From Collinsella aerofaciens (GTDB lineage Bacteria > Actinomycetota > Coriobacteriia > Coriobacteriales > Coriobacteriaceae), in NCBI RefSeq assembly GCF_009876115.1, contig NZ_WWSY01000008.1, forward strand, positions 26,689 to 90,688: DNA of 64,000 bases. The letters run 5' to 3'. Made by a program: the position numbers and the translations under genes. Each line of letters starts with the position of its first letter. The stretch's first letter is position 1. The notes beneath the pieces are model-generated. The model was not told the origin of the DNA, made no database searches, and was given only the letters and a program-made list of their open reading frames with translations. This document shows positions 8,172 to 16,360 of the stretch, piece by piece.

Positions 8172-9203
8172 CTACTCAGTCTGCCCACTCTTCTTGGCAT
8201 GTTTGGACGGAGCGCTCAAGAAACGACCCGCCAGATAGTTCGCGGGACCGGAGACATCGATCCCCAGCAACACGTGTCCTAGCCATAGGAACGCCACGAG
8301 CACCAGTAGAGGAATCACACACGAGGTCACGATCATCACAATGACGCCTTCGATCAGATCGGTCACCTGCCGCACGATCTCGTCGGTCATCTGCTTGGCA
8401 CCGCTGGTTACCGACGTGACCAGGCTCGAGGCCCCGTCAGTCAACTGCTCGAGCACGTTTTTGGACTCCGTGGCCTCGGATTTTTTCTTGTTCGATTTTG
8501 AGCTGGTCTCGCCTGACTTGTCCGTGGTATCGGTCTTTTCCGCAGCGTCCGCCGCCTTTTGCTCAGCTTGCTCAATACTTACGCGATATGTCTCGTCAAC
8601 CTTTTGCGATACCCATACGCTCGCGGGTACAAGCGCCATGCCGATCACGGCAACCACCAGCACGCGCGTCGCCACACGGCGCAGGACAGCGCTCGTGCTC
8701 CAGCGCCCGTGAATGCCGAGCGACACCGCAAAGAGCACCAACGCAAACGGGATTAAGATGCCCAAACCAACCGACCACAAAATCGTGAGCAAATATTTCT
8801 CGAGGTAGAGCACGGCAAGCACGATGCCCAAGTTGCCCGAAAGCTGTGCGAGCTGCTCAGCGACCGGCGTACCCGTATCACCCGGCAGCGCCGTAATACC
8901 CGCAGATAGAGCAACGCATGAAGCCGTGAGCGCCAAAACGTTACCTTTCTTTTGATCGATGACCTCGATGGTGGAGTCCCAAGTTTTGGTATCGGCGAAA
9001 TGCGGACGAGCTACAAAACCCGACAGCAGCGCCAGCACCACGAGCGCAACGATAAAGCCAATCTGCAGCTTTTTGTTTGCGCACACGACATCGGACAGGC
9101 TGGGCTGCAGCTCGGTTACCGTCGTGTGCTCAGTTATCTGGACAGGACGCCCATGAGCCATCTCGTGCGCGCCTCTATTTTGTATTGACCCGTTATCCGG
9201 CAT
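8172..9203 (-). CDS. Multi-pass membrane protein of unknown function
   Basis: A 343-residue protein I do not recognise. Hydrophobic segments occur at about residues 47-65, 90-107, 125-165 and 176-197. Then comes a charged Lys/Glu/Asp/Ser-rich stretch (about 205-250, low complexity) and a last hydrophobic pair near 285-318. The start has a strong AGGAGGT six bases upstream. It is a single-gene unit with its own terminator between lacA and lacF. Nothing in the sequence links it to sugar transport apart from its position. Confidence 0.75.
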   Translation of the reverse strand: MPDNGSIQNRGAHEMAHGRPVQITEHTTVTELQPSLSDVVCANKKLQIGFIVALVVLALLSGFVARPHFADTKTWDSTIEVIDQKKGNVLALTASCVALSAGITALPGDTGTPVAEQLAQLSGNLGIVLAVLYLEKYLLTILWSVGLGILIPFALVLFAVSLGIHGRWSTSAVLRRVATRVLVVAVIGMALVPASVWVSQKVDETYRVSIEQAEQKAADAAEKTDTTDKSGETSSKSNKKKSEATESKNVLEQLTDGASSLVTSVTSGAKQMTDEIVRQVTDLIEGVIVMIVTSCVIPLLVLVAFLWLGHVLLGIDVSGPANYLAGRFLSAPSKHAKKSGQTE

Positions 9204-9307
9204 TTGGATACCTCCTCATTCCGGCGTTTAATGCGAAAGGAAGTATACCCACCCAGCGAAAAACTGAACGACAGGAGGCGCAACGGGCTGCCGCATGACC
9301 CGCTTGC

Positions 9308-9464
9308 CACGAAATGGGCCCATCTACTACGTTTAACTGCACACCCCCGATCATGCCCCGTGACGTAAAAACAAAACCACAGGTAGAACGCTTGCAGTTT
9401 TTCATGAAACGCGAGTGTGTTCGGGGGTATCGGGTTAAACGTAGTAGATGGGCTATTTTCGTGG
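9308..9464. repeat. 157-bp palindromic element
   Basis: Arms of about 44 bp (9308-9351 and 9421-9464) share CCACGAAA, then GCCCATCTACTACGTTTAAC, then ACCCCCGA in inverted orientation with a few mismatches. The 69-bp centre is unrelated. It has the shape of a miniature inverted-repeat element or a very long hairpin. The 418-bp gap 9204-9621 holds only this and the lacF terminator. Confidence 0.75.
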
Positions 9465-9560
9465 CGAGCGTCGCCACTGCCCCTCGGGGGACGAAGGAAA
9501 GCGGGTCATCTTGGCCTGTCAACCCAAATTTCACCGCAACCAAGACAGATGGGATACAGA

Positions 9561-9594
9561 AAAAGCCCTGTCGCGGGTTTGCGGCAGGGCTTTT
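9561..9594 (-). terminator. Terminator of lacF
   Basis: AAAAGCCCTGTCGC and GCGGCAGGGCTTTT form a stem ending in a T-run on the minus strand, 28 bp after the lacF stop. Confidence 0.85.
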
Positions 9595-9621
9595 GGAAGG
9601 GGACTTGGTTGTGAGAGCTCG

Positions 9622-9960
9622 TTAGGCGAGCTTAGCCTCGAGTGCGGCGATGCGCTTATAGGCATCGATGGTAAAGCGGGTCTGCTTCTCCAGGATCATG
9701 GTGGTCATGAGAGTATCCTGAGCGTGAGCCATGATGAAGGTCATCTCCATCTCGCCGCCGCCGGCCTCCTGCGAAAGCAGCTTGGTCTGCGTGTCGTGGG
9801 CGCCGATAAGTGCATCGCTGGCATCCTTGTGCAGCTGCTCGGCCTTCTCAAAATCACCCTCGCGAGCAGCATCGAGCGCTGCAAGCAGATCGGTCTGGGC
9901 GTCGCCTGCGTATGCGACAATCTCGAATCCAACCATCGAGATTTCTTCTTTGGTTGCCAT
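9622..9960 (-). CDS. lacF: PTS lactose-family EIIA component
   Basis: A 112-residue, all-helical lactose/cellobiose-type EIIA. It takes phosphate from HPr and passes it to the EIIB domain of LacE. The phosphorylated histidine is His79 in MAHAQDTLM, and the conserved metal-site aspartate follows in HAQD. It is the only lactose-type EIIA in the window, although three LacE proteins are encoded, so it probably serves all of them. It has its own promoter region (9961-10174) containing a LacR-like box and an ACCGTTCAC tandem box, and its own terminator. Confidence 0.95.
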   Translation of the reverse strand: MATKEEISMVGFEIVAYAGDAQTDLLAALDAAREGDFEKAEQLHKDASDALIGAHDTQTKLLSQEAGGGEMEMTFIMAHAQDTLMTTMILEKQTRFTIDAYKRIAALEAKLA

Positions 9961-10043
9961 ATTGCGTTCCTTTCACATATGAACCAACGGAGAGCATCGC
10001 GTCCGGGCATACGCGCTGCGCTGTGTATGGCAGGAACATTAAC

Positions 10044-10062
10044 ATTCAAACAAAAAAGAACA
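10044..10062 (-). promoter_or_regulatory. LacR-like box TGTTC-N6-RTTTGAAY, lacF
   Basis: The plus strand reads ATTCAAAC-N6-GAACA. This is nearly identical to 27725-27743 upstream of the DeoR-family gene, including the 6-nt spacer. It lies about 85 bp upstream of lacF. Confidence 0.6.
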
Positions 10063-10084
10063 GCGCAAAACGTAATTTCGAGCT

Positions 10085-10114
10085 ATGAACGGTCGTTTTT
10101 CGCCCGTGAACGGT
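10085..10114 (-). promoter_or_regulatory. Tandem ACCGTTCAC box, lacF
   Basis: On the minus strand ACCGTTCAC and ACCGTTCAT are spaced exactly 21 nt. It is oriented with lacF and about 125 bp upstream of its start. Confidence 0.6.
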
Positions 10115-10174
10115 TTTTAAAGCAATCCGAACATTCTTGAACACAATTAGCGGAAACCCAAACGGGGCCGCACC

Positions 10175-11179
10175 CTAACGCAAATCGCGCACCGTATCGC
10201 CCTCGACGAGCACGCCCGGAAACAGCATGTGCTCCACACCGGGTGCAGCGCCCTCGGCGCCGGCAATCTTGTCGACCGCCCACATGCCGACGCGCTTGTT
10301 GTCAAAGCGCACCGTAGTCAGGCGACGATCGGGCACGATATCGCCCAAACTATCGTCAACACCCACCACACTCACGTCCTGGGGCACGCGTTTCCCGCGC
10401 GACTCAAGCCCACGGATGCAGCCATATGCCATGGCATCGTTGGAAGCATAAATTGCCGTGCAGTTCGGATCGTCCGCAAGCACCTGGCCGGCGGCATATC
10501 CGCTCTGTGCCGTCCAATCGCCGCGTACGAGCTGCGGTGGCTCAATGCCATGCGCACGCAATGTCTCGCGCCAGCCCTCCTCGCGCCGCATGCCCGAAAG
10601 CGAGCGCTCGGGGCACGAGATAAAGTGCACGGTCTTGTGCCCCTGCTCCAGCAAGTACTCGACCACCTGGCGCGAGCAATCGAACTGGTCGTTATCGACT
10701 GTTGAACAGAGCGGGTGCTCCAGCATGGTAACGAGCACCGTCTGCATACCGGGCAGCGGCTCGAAGGTGCCAAAGTCCGCCGGCATGCGATTCATGATCA
10801 CAACCATGCCATCCACCGGCAGCGCGCTCATGCGCGACGATGCGCTCTCGAGGGTATACGGATGCCCGTCTACTTTAGTGAGGGTGATGGCATAGCCATG
10901 TTTGTCGGCCGCGGCGGCAAAGCCCTCCATACGGTCGAGGTTGCCGGTGCCGGTAATGTTGAACATGGCGACGCCGACGGTCTTGAACTTGCCGCGACGC
11001 AGCGAACGGCCGGCAAAATTGGGGCGATACCCCAGCTCGCGCATGGCGGCGCGCACGCGCTCCTTGGTCTCGGGGCGCACGCTGGGCGAATCGTGCACGG
11101 TGCGCGAGACCGTCTGCTCCGAGACGCCCGCGAGACGCGCCACGTCCTTAACGGAAACCGATTTTTTAACAGCGGGCAT
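10175..11179 (-). CDS. LacI-family transcriptional regulator (lacE1-linked)
   Basis: A 334-residue LacI/GalR-type regulator. The helix-turn-helix is VKDVARLAGVSEQTVSRTV at about residues 9-27. The effector domain has the usual VGVAMFNITG start and VSVVGVDDSLGD near the C-terminal third. It is divergent from lacE1-lacG1. The 356-bp gap between them contains two 18-bp AATGnnAACGTnnnCATT sites, so it most likely represses that operon. It closely resembles the LacI proteins at 157-1188 and 15075-16076. Confidence 0.9.
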   Translation of the reverse strand: MPAVKKSVSVKDVARLAGVSEQTVSRTVHDSPSVRPETKERVRAAMRELGYRPNFAGRSLRRGKFKTVGVAMFNITGTGNLDRMEGFAAAADKHGYAITLTKVDGHPYTLESASSRMSALPVDGMVVIMNRMPADFGTFEPLPGMQTVLVTMLEHPLCSTVDNDQFDCSRQVVEYLLEQGHKTVHFISCPERSLSGMRREEGWRETLRAHGIEPPQLVRGDWTAQSGYAAGQVLADDPNCTAIYASNDAMAYGCIRGLESRGKRVPQDVSVVGVDDSLGDIVPDRRLTTVRFDNKRVGMWAVDKIAGAEGAAPGVEHMLFPGVLVEGDTVRDLR

Positions 11180-11290
11180 AGGTCGATCTTTCTATGTCAA
11201 CGATGCCATCGCGGGCATCCCAACAGACAAAATGAACGACTCCAAGTATATCCAACGCCTCTCCCGCCATACGCTCACCACCCAAAACCT

Positions 11291-11300
11291 ACCGTTCACC
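11291..11300 (+). promoter_or_regulatory. Single ACCGTTCACC half-site, lacE1 promoter
   Basis: ACCGTTCACC with flanking CT and GA matches one arm of the palindrome at 41305-41334. I see no second copy 21 nt away; a weak CCGAACGGC lies about 26 nt downstream. Confidence 0.35.
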
Positions 11301-11336
11301 GACAATCCTGCTTCCCCGAACGGCTTTTGTCGCCCA

Positions 11337-11354
11337 AATGTTAACGTTGCCATT
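11337..11354 (+). promoter_or_regulatory. LacI-type operator, lacE1 copy 1
   Basis: AATGTTAACGTTGCCATT is the near reverse complement (17 of 18) of 11457-11474. It is CG-centred like other LacI operators. Confidence 0.6.
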
Positions 11355-11456
11355 GTGCAAACACAGAGCCACCGGGCGGCTCAAACGTTTACGCGTAAGG
11401 AATCGACGGTTCGCAGGCACAGGAACCACCGATTCGCGTCTTTTTTTGTGCCGCAA

Positions 11457-11474
11457 AATGGCAACGTCAACATT
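11457..11474 (-). promoter_or_regulatory. LacI-type operator, lacE1 copy 2
   Basis: AATGGCAACGTCAACATT lies 62 bp before the lacE1 start and 120 bp from its partner, a spacing that would allow looping. Confidence 0.6.
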
Positions 11475-11535
11475 TTGGCAACCGAACGCCAAAAGCTACC
11501 ATCGTTGCTAACTCACCGACTCTTAGGAGCATTGC

Positions 11536-13311
11536 ATGGAGCAACTCATCGCCATCATCGAAAAGGGCCAACCCTTTTTCAACGCGATCGCCCGCAACAA
11601 GTACCTCAAGGCGATCCGCGACGGCTTTATCTCCGTCATCCCCATCATCATCTTCTCGTCCATCTTCTGCCTGGTAGCCTCGGTCCCTAACATCTGGGGT
11701 TTCTACTGGCCCGATGACATCAACAACGCCCTGTGGAAGTGCTACAACTACTCCATGGGCATCCTGGCCATCGCCTGCGCCGCCACCACGGCCAAGCACT
11801 TCGCCGACGCCCAGAACCGTGATCTGCCCAAGAACAACCAGATCAACTTCATCTCGTGCATGTGCGCGGCCATCATCGGCTTCTTGCTCCTTTCGAGCGA
11901 CACGATCGCCACGGACGCCGCCAGCGGCTTCAACACCACCTATCTTGGTTCCAAAGGCCTGCTGACTGCCTTCATCGCTGCATTTGTGACCGGCATCATC
12001 TACAAGTTCTTTATTAAGCGCAACATCACCGTCAAGATGCCCGAGCAGGTTCCGCCCAACATCTCGCAGACCTTTAAGGACATCATCCCCTTCTCCGTCT
12101 GCATCACCGTCTTTTGGGTCTTTGACATCGTCTTCCGCGCTGCTTTTGGCTTCTGCTTTGCCCAGGGCGTCATCCAGGTGTTCCAGCCCCTGTTCACCGC
12201 TGCCGACGGCTACATCGGCCTCGCTGTGATCTACGGTGCCATGAGCCTCTTCTGGTTCGTGGGCGTCCACGGTCCCTCGATCGTCGAGCCCGCCATCGCC
12301 GCCGCCCTCGTCGCCAACATGACCGACAACCTGGCTGCGTTCCAGGCCGGTCAGCACGCTTCCGCTGTCCTGACCCAGGGTGCCCAGTACTTCGTCGTCT
12401 GCATGGGCGGCACCGGCGCCACGCTCGTCCTGGTCTTTATGTTCTGCTTCCTGGCCAAATCCCAGGAGATGCGCGCCGTCGGTAAGGCAGCTATCGTCCC
12501 GGTCTGCTTCGCTGTCAACGAGCCGCTGCTGTTCGCCGCGCCCATCGTGCTCAACCCCGTCTTCTTTGTCCCGTTTGTCTTTGCCCCGATCGCCAACATC
12601 TGGATCCTCAAGATCTTTATCGACTTCTTGGGCATGAACGGCTTTATGTACACCCTGCCTTGGACTGTCCCTGGCCCCATCGGCACCATCATGGGCTTGG
12701 GCTTCCAGCCGCTCGCCTTTGTGATGCTCGCCATCATCCTGGTCGTCGACTTTGCCCTGTACTACCCGTTCTTCCGTGCCTATGACGCCCAGAAGTGCGC
12801 CGAGGAGGCCGAGATCTCCCAGGAGGAGCTCGCCGCCAAGAATGCCGAGAAGGCCGCCAAGCTCAACGATGCCTTCCAGGGCAAGGCCGATGCCAAGAGC
12901 GTTGCCGCCGGCGCTGCTGCCGAGGCCGTGAAGGCCGACGCCCCCGCCGCTTCTGCAACACCCGCTGCCGAGGCCACGACCGCCAGCGACCTCAACGGCA
13001 AGCGCGTGCTCGTACTCTGCCAGGGCGGCGGTACCTCGGGCCTGCTCGCCAACGCGCTGGCCAAGGCTGCCAAGGAGCGCGGTATTAACCTCGAAACCGC
13101 TGCCGAGGCCTATGGCAACCACGTCGACATGCTCCCCGACTTTGACCTAGTCGTCCTGGCCCCGCAGGCCGCAAGCTACCTGGCCGACCTGCAGAAAGAC
13201 TGCGAACGCGTGGGCAACAAGTGCGTCGCCTGCCGTGGCAAGCAGTACATCGAGCTCTCCCAGAACGGTGACAAGTCTCTCGCCTTCGTCTCCGAGCAAC
13301 TATCGAAGTAA
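11536..13311 (+). CDS. lacE: PTS lactose-family EIICB transporter, copy 1
   Basis: A 591-residue membrane permease with EIIC at about residues 1-430, an Ala/Glu/Lys-rich linker at about 435-485 and a C-terminal EIIB domain. The phosphorylated cysteine is Cys495 in KRVLVLCQGGGTSGLLANAL. The EIIC part shows the family segments GVHGPSIVEP and NEPLLFAAPIVLNP. It imports and phosphorylates a beta-galactoside, presumably lactose, using LacF as EIIA. It is the first gene of lacE1-lacG1, with TTAGGAGC upstream. The encoded N-terminus IEKGQPFFNAIARNKYLKAIRDG is conserved with the other two LacE copies. Confidence 0.95.
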   Translation: MEQLIAIIEKGQPFFNAIARNKYLKAIRDGFISVIPIIIFSSIFCLVASVPNIWGFYWPDDINNALWKCYNYSMGILAIACAATTAKHFADAQNRDLPKNNQINFISCMCAAIIGFLLLSSDTIATDAASGFNTTYLGSKGLLTAFIAAFVTGIIYKFFIKRNITVKMPEQVPPNISQTFKDIIPFSVCITVFWVFDIVFRAAFGFCFAQGVIQVFQPLFTAADGYIGLAVIYGAMSLFWFVGVHGPSIVEPAIAAALVANMTDNLAAFQAGQHASAVLTQGAQYFVVCMGGTGATLVLVFMFCFLAKSQEMRAVGKAAIVPVCFAVNEPLLFAAPIVLNPVFFVPFVFAPIANIWILKIFIDFLGMNGFMYTLPWTVPGPIGTIMGLGFQPLAFVMLAIILVVDFALYYPFFRAYDAQKCAEEAEISQEELAAKNAEKAAKLNDAFQGKADAKSVAAGAAAEAVKADAPAASATPAAEATTASDLNGKRVLVLCQGGGTSGLLANALAKAAKERGINLETAAEAYGNHVDMLPDFDLVVLAPQAASYLADLQKDCERVGNKCVACRGKQYIELSQNGDKSLAFVSEQLSK

Positions 13312-13320
13312 GTAACGCCC

Positions 13321-13354
13321 AGGGCCAGCCGACCATCAACAGCCGGCTGGCCCT
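13321..13354 (+). terminator. Intercistronic hairpin lacE1/lacG1
   Basis: AGGGCCAGCCG pairs perfectly with CGGCTGGCCCT over a 12-nt loop, and only CGATTTA follows. It lies between cotranscribed genes, so it is more likely an mRNA-processing, stability or partial-termination element. Confidence 0.6.
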
Positions 13355-13377
13355 TCGATTTAGACGATTGGATCATC

Positions 13378-14817
13378 ATGTCCGTTAATCCTGCTAGCGT
13401 CACCAACCCATCCGCGCAGTTTCCCGAGGACTTTATCTTTGGCGGCGCCACCGCTGCCTACCAGGTAGAGGGCGAGACCCGCACTCACGGTAAGGGCAAG
13501 GTTGCCTGGGACGACTTCCTGGAGGCCCAGGGCCGTTTCTCCCCCGATCCCGCTTCGGACTTCTACAACCAGTACCCCGTCGATTTGGAGCTGTGCGAGG
13601 AGTTCGGCATCAACGGCATCCGCCTCTCCATCGCCTGGAGCCGCATCTTCCCCAACGGCACCGGCGAGATCAACCCCGAGGGTGTCCAGTTCTACCATGA
13701 TCTCTTCGCCGAGTGCCACAAGCACCACGTTGAGCCGTTTGTCACGCTGCATCACTTTGACACGCCGCTGCCCCTCTTTGAGAAGGGCGACTTCCTCAAC
13801 CGCGAGACCATCGACGCCTTTGTGGACTTTGCCACCTTCTGCTTTAAGGAGTATGCCGACCAGGTAACCTACTGGTTCACCTTTAACGAGATTTGGGCCG
13901 ACGCCTCCAACACCTACATCGAGGGTACCTTCCCCGGTGGCGTCAAGGCGCATCTTGCCGAGGCCTTCCAGTGCGAGCACAACATGATGCTCGCCCACGC
14001 CAAGGCAGTGCTGGCCTTCCACAACGGCGGCTTTAAGGGCAAAATCGGCGTCATCCAGTCGCTGGAGTTTAAGTACCCGCTCAACGAGAACGACCCCGCC
14101 GACATCAAGGCCGCCAACAACGAGCACGTGCTGCAAAACCAGTTCCTGCTCGACGCTACCTTCCGTGGCGATTACGCGCCCGACACCCTCGAGTGCGCCA
14201 ACCGCCTGGCTGCCGTCTCGGGCGGCACCATCGAGATCCTGGACGAGGATCTCGAGATTATGCGCGAGGCAGCGCTCTACAACGACTACCTGGGTGTCAA
14301 CAATTACCAGTGCCGCTTCCTCAAGGCTTACGATGGCGAGAACGACCTGCACCACAACGGTACGGGCGAAAAGGGCACCGGCCGCTGGCGCGTCAAGGGC
14401 ATCGGCGAGCATGTGAACAAGCCCGGCATCCCCACCACCGACTGGGACTGGATCATCTATCCCGAGGGCCTGTTCGATCTGCTCGTCTACATTAAGCAGC
14501 GCTACCCCAACTACAAGCAGATCTTCATCACCGAAAACGGCATGGGCTACAAGGATCCCTACAAGGACGGCTTTGTGGACGACCAGCCGCGCATCGACTA
14601 CATCGAGCAGCACCTGCGCTGGCTGCTCAAGGCCATGGAGGTGGGCGTCAACGTGGGTGGCTACTTCCTGTGGAGCCTGCAGGACCAGTTCTCCTGGACC
14701 AACGGCTACAACAAGCGTTACGGCTTTTTCTACGTTGACTTTGAAACCCAGAAGCGCACGCCCAAGGCAAGCGCTTACTGGTATAAGCACGTGGCGCAGA
14801 CCCGTCGTCTGGACTAG
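13378..14817 (+). CDS. lacG: 6-phospho-beta-galactosidase, copy 1
   Basis: A 479-residue GH1 glycosidase that hydrolyses lactose-6-phosphate to glucose and galactose-6-phosphate. The acid/base residue is Glu171 in the FTFNEIW motif and the nucleophile Glu386 in ITENGMGYKDP. The GH1 N-terminal signature FIFGGATAAYQVEGE is near residue 20. It follows lacE1 after 66 bp. The start ATG has only a weak ribosome binding site, so translation may be lower than that of lacE. It is about 6 residues longer at the N-terminus than copy 2 and clearly paralogous. Its product would feed LacAB. Confidence 0.95.
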   Translation: MSVNPASVTNPSAQFPEDFIFGGATAAYQVEGETRTHGKGKVAWDDFLEAQGRFSPDPASDFYNQYPVDLELCEEFGINGIRLSIAWSRIFPNGTGEINPEGVQFYHDLFAECHKHHVEPFVTLHHFDTPLPLFEKGDFLNRETIDAFVDFATFCFKEYADQVTYWFTFNEIWADASNTYIEGTFPGGVKAHLAEAFQCEHNMMLAHAKAVLAFHNGGFKGKIGVIQSLEFKYPLNENDPADIKAANNEHVLQNQFLLDATFRGDYAPDTLECANRLAAVSGGTIEILDEDLEIMREAALYNDYLGVNNYQCRFLKAYDGENDLHHNGTGEKGTGRWRVKGIGEHVNKPGIPTTDWDWIIYPEGLFDLLVYIKQRYPNYKQIFITENGMGYKDPYKDGFVDDQPRIDYIEQHLRWLLKAMEVGVNVGGYFLWSLQDQFSWTNGYNKRYGFFYVDFETQKRTPKASAYWYKHVAQTRRLD

Positions 14818-14909
14818 TTAACGCCATCGGCCGCTGTGTCCATCACGCTGCCGTGCACCTGACCATTCCCGATCGCATGGGCGCTGCGTCCATGCACCTC
14901 TTTCCGTGT

Positions 14910-14971
14910 GGCGGATACGACCTTCCCGGTGGATGCTTCAGCATCCTTGGTCGTATCCGCCGTTTTTGTTT
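14910..14971 (+). terminator. Terminator of lacE1-lacG1
   Basis: GGCGGATACGACC pairs with GGTCGTATCCGCC, enclosing a smaller GGATGC/GCATCC hairpin, and is followed by GTTTTTGTTTTT. Confidence 0.85.
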
Positions 14972-14994
14972 TTGGGCGAGCCGGGCTGTGTTCG

Positions 14995-15059
14995 TTTGTC
15001 TCGATCTGTAACATCTAGCTGAGTTTTTCGGTCCCACCTGTTACAGATTGAGATGAACG
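14995..15059. repeat. Family B inverted repeat (copy 1)
   Basis: TTGTCTCGATCTGTAACA and TGTTACAGATTGAGATGAA form arms about 25 bp apart. The sequence recurs at 19726-19790, 19811-19865 and 26823-26887, always downstream of a lacG 3' end. Confidence 0.75.
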
Positions 15060-15074
15060 CGCAGTCGAGCAAAC

Positions 15075-16076
15075 CTACGCCCGCAGGTCCTTTACGCTGG
15101 AACGCTCGACCAACACGCCCGAGACGAGCGTACGGCTTCTGGAGCTCGGGGCTTCCAAACCTGCGACGACCTCGTTAAGCGCACGGATGCCCAGCTCGCG
15201 GTGGCGAAACTTCACCGACGTCAGAATCGAGTTGGGTATCGTCTTGTAGAGCTCATCGTCGAAGCCGATCACGGACACGTCGTCGGGCACACTGAGCCCT
15301 TTGTCACGTAGAGCCATCATCACGCCGTTTGCCATACAGTCGTTAGCAGCGAGGACCGCCGTGCAATCGGGTTTACCGGCAAGCACAAGGCCCGCGGCAT
15401 AGCCACTATCCGCATTCCAATCGCCCTGCAGAGGCTCGGGCGGCTCAATTCCACGCGCCTCGAGCGCCGCACGCCAGCCTTTCATACGACATTGGCTCGA
15501 CAGCGACTCTTTCTTTCCCGAAACGAAATACACGTTCTTGTGCCCGCGATTCAAGAAGTACTCGCACGCCATGCGCGCACCACCCTCTTGATCGTCACTA
15601 ACGGTAGAGCAGGCAGGATGCTCCATCGGCGTGATAATCACCGTCTTGAGGTCCTTCGGTGCCTCGAACGTATCGAAATCGTCGACCATCTGGCGCAGGT
15701 TGAAAATCATGCCGTCGACGGGAAGCCGTGACATCCTACGCGCCGCTTCGGCAAGGGTCATCTTCTCCCCAGCCCGCTTTTTGATCATCGTGAGAGCAAA
15801 GCCGCGTTCTTCGGCGGCATCGGCGATACCGTCAATCATGTCCACGGCGCCGCCCGACAAGTGGAACATCACCACGCCGATGCACCCGTAACGGCCCAAC
15901 TTGAGTGAACGCGCGGCAAAGTTCGCCCGGAACCCAAGCTCCTCCATGGCCGCATGGACCCTATCGCGCGTCGACTCTCGTACGCTATCGGGCTCGTTGA
16001 TCACGCGCGACACCGTCTTGAGAGAAACACCCGCGGCAACTGCCACATCATTCATTGAGACATTTTTCTTGTCCAT
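15075..16076 (-). CDS. LacI-family transcriptional regulator (lacE2-linked)
   Basis: A 333-residue LacI-type regulator counted from the ATG at 16076. The frame is open a further 26 codons to a TTG, but the ATG places the helix-turn-helix (MNDVAVAAGVSLKTVSRVI) at the usual distance from the N-terminus. The effector domain contains VSVIGFDDELYK. It is divergent from lacE2. The gap between them holds a perfect palindrome AATGACAACGTTGTCATT and an ACCGTTCAC tandem box. The obvious target is lacE2-lacG2. Confidence 0.88.
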   Translation of the reverse strand: MDKKNVSMNDVAVAAGVSLKTVSRVINEPDSVRESTRDRVHAAMEELGFRANFAARSLKLGRYGCIGVVMFHLSGGAVDMIDGIADAAEERGFALTMIKKRAGEKMTLAEAARRMSRLPVDGMIFNLRQMVDDFDTFEAPKDLKTVIITPMEHPACSTVSDDQEGGARMACEYFLNRGHKNVYFVSGKKESLSSQCRMKGWRAALEARGIEPPEPLQGDWNADSGYAAGLVLAGKPDCTAVLAANDCMANGVMMALRDKGLSVPDDVSVIGFDDELYKTIPNSILTSVKFRHRELGIRALNEVVAGLEAPSSRSRTLVSGVLVERSSVKDLRA

Positions 16077-16158
16077 CGTTGCCACTACTTCTCCAGTCGG
16101 TTTTGAATCGCTTGTTTTTTGCGTTCTAGCATACACTACCTGCCCGACTGACAAATCA

Positions 16159-16188
16159 GCCGTTTATCGGACAATATCGACCGTTCAC
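16159..16188 (+). promoter_or_regulatory. Tandem ACCGTTCAC box, lacE2
   Basis: GCCGTTTAT at 16159 and ACCGTTCAC at 16180 are spaced exactly 21 nt and oriented with lacE2. Confidence 0.5.
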
Positions 16189-16221
16189 CTGTAAATCCTT
16201 GTTGCTCTTCCAAAAATGTCT

Positions 16222-16255
16222 TACGTTGTCATTAACGAAATGACAACGTTGTCAT
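16222..16255. promoter_or_regulatory. LacI-type operator cluster, lacE2
   Basis: A perfect 18-bp palindrome AATGACAACGTTGTCATT (16238-16255) overlaps a further inverted ACGTTGTCATT at 16222-16232. This gives three copies of the same half-site about 105 bp before the lacE2 start. The form differs from the lacE1 sites (GCC in place of GTC), suggesting regulator-specific recognition. Confidence 0.7.
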
Positions 16256-16360
16256 TTCGCAATGCCTTCCTTAAGCAGGAAGGTTTCCGGGCAGTCCTGA
16301 CCATCCATCGACGACCAGTTCCATCCACATGCATCGCGCATCAAGCAGCAAAGGAGCTCT

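Noticed and set aside
11467..13122. 551-residue minus-strand frame opposite lacE1
   Set aside because: It is a shadow of lacE1 and would overlap the lacE1 promoter and operators.
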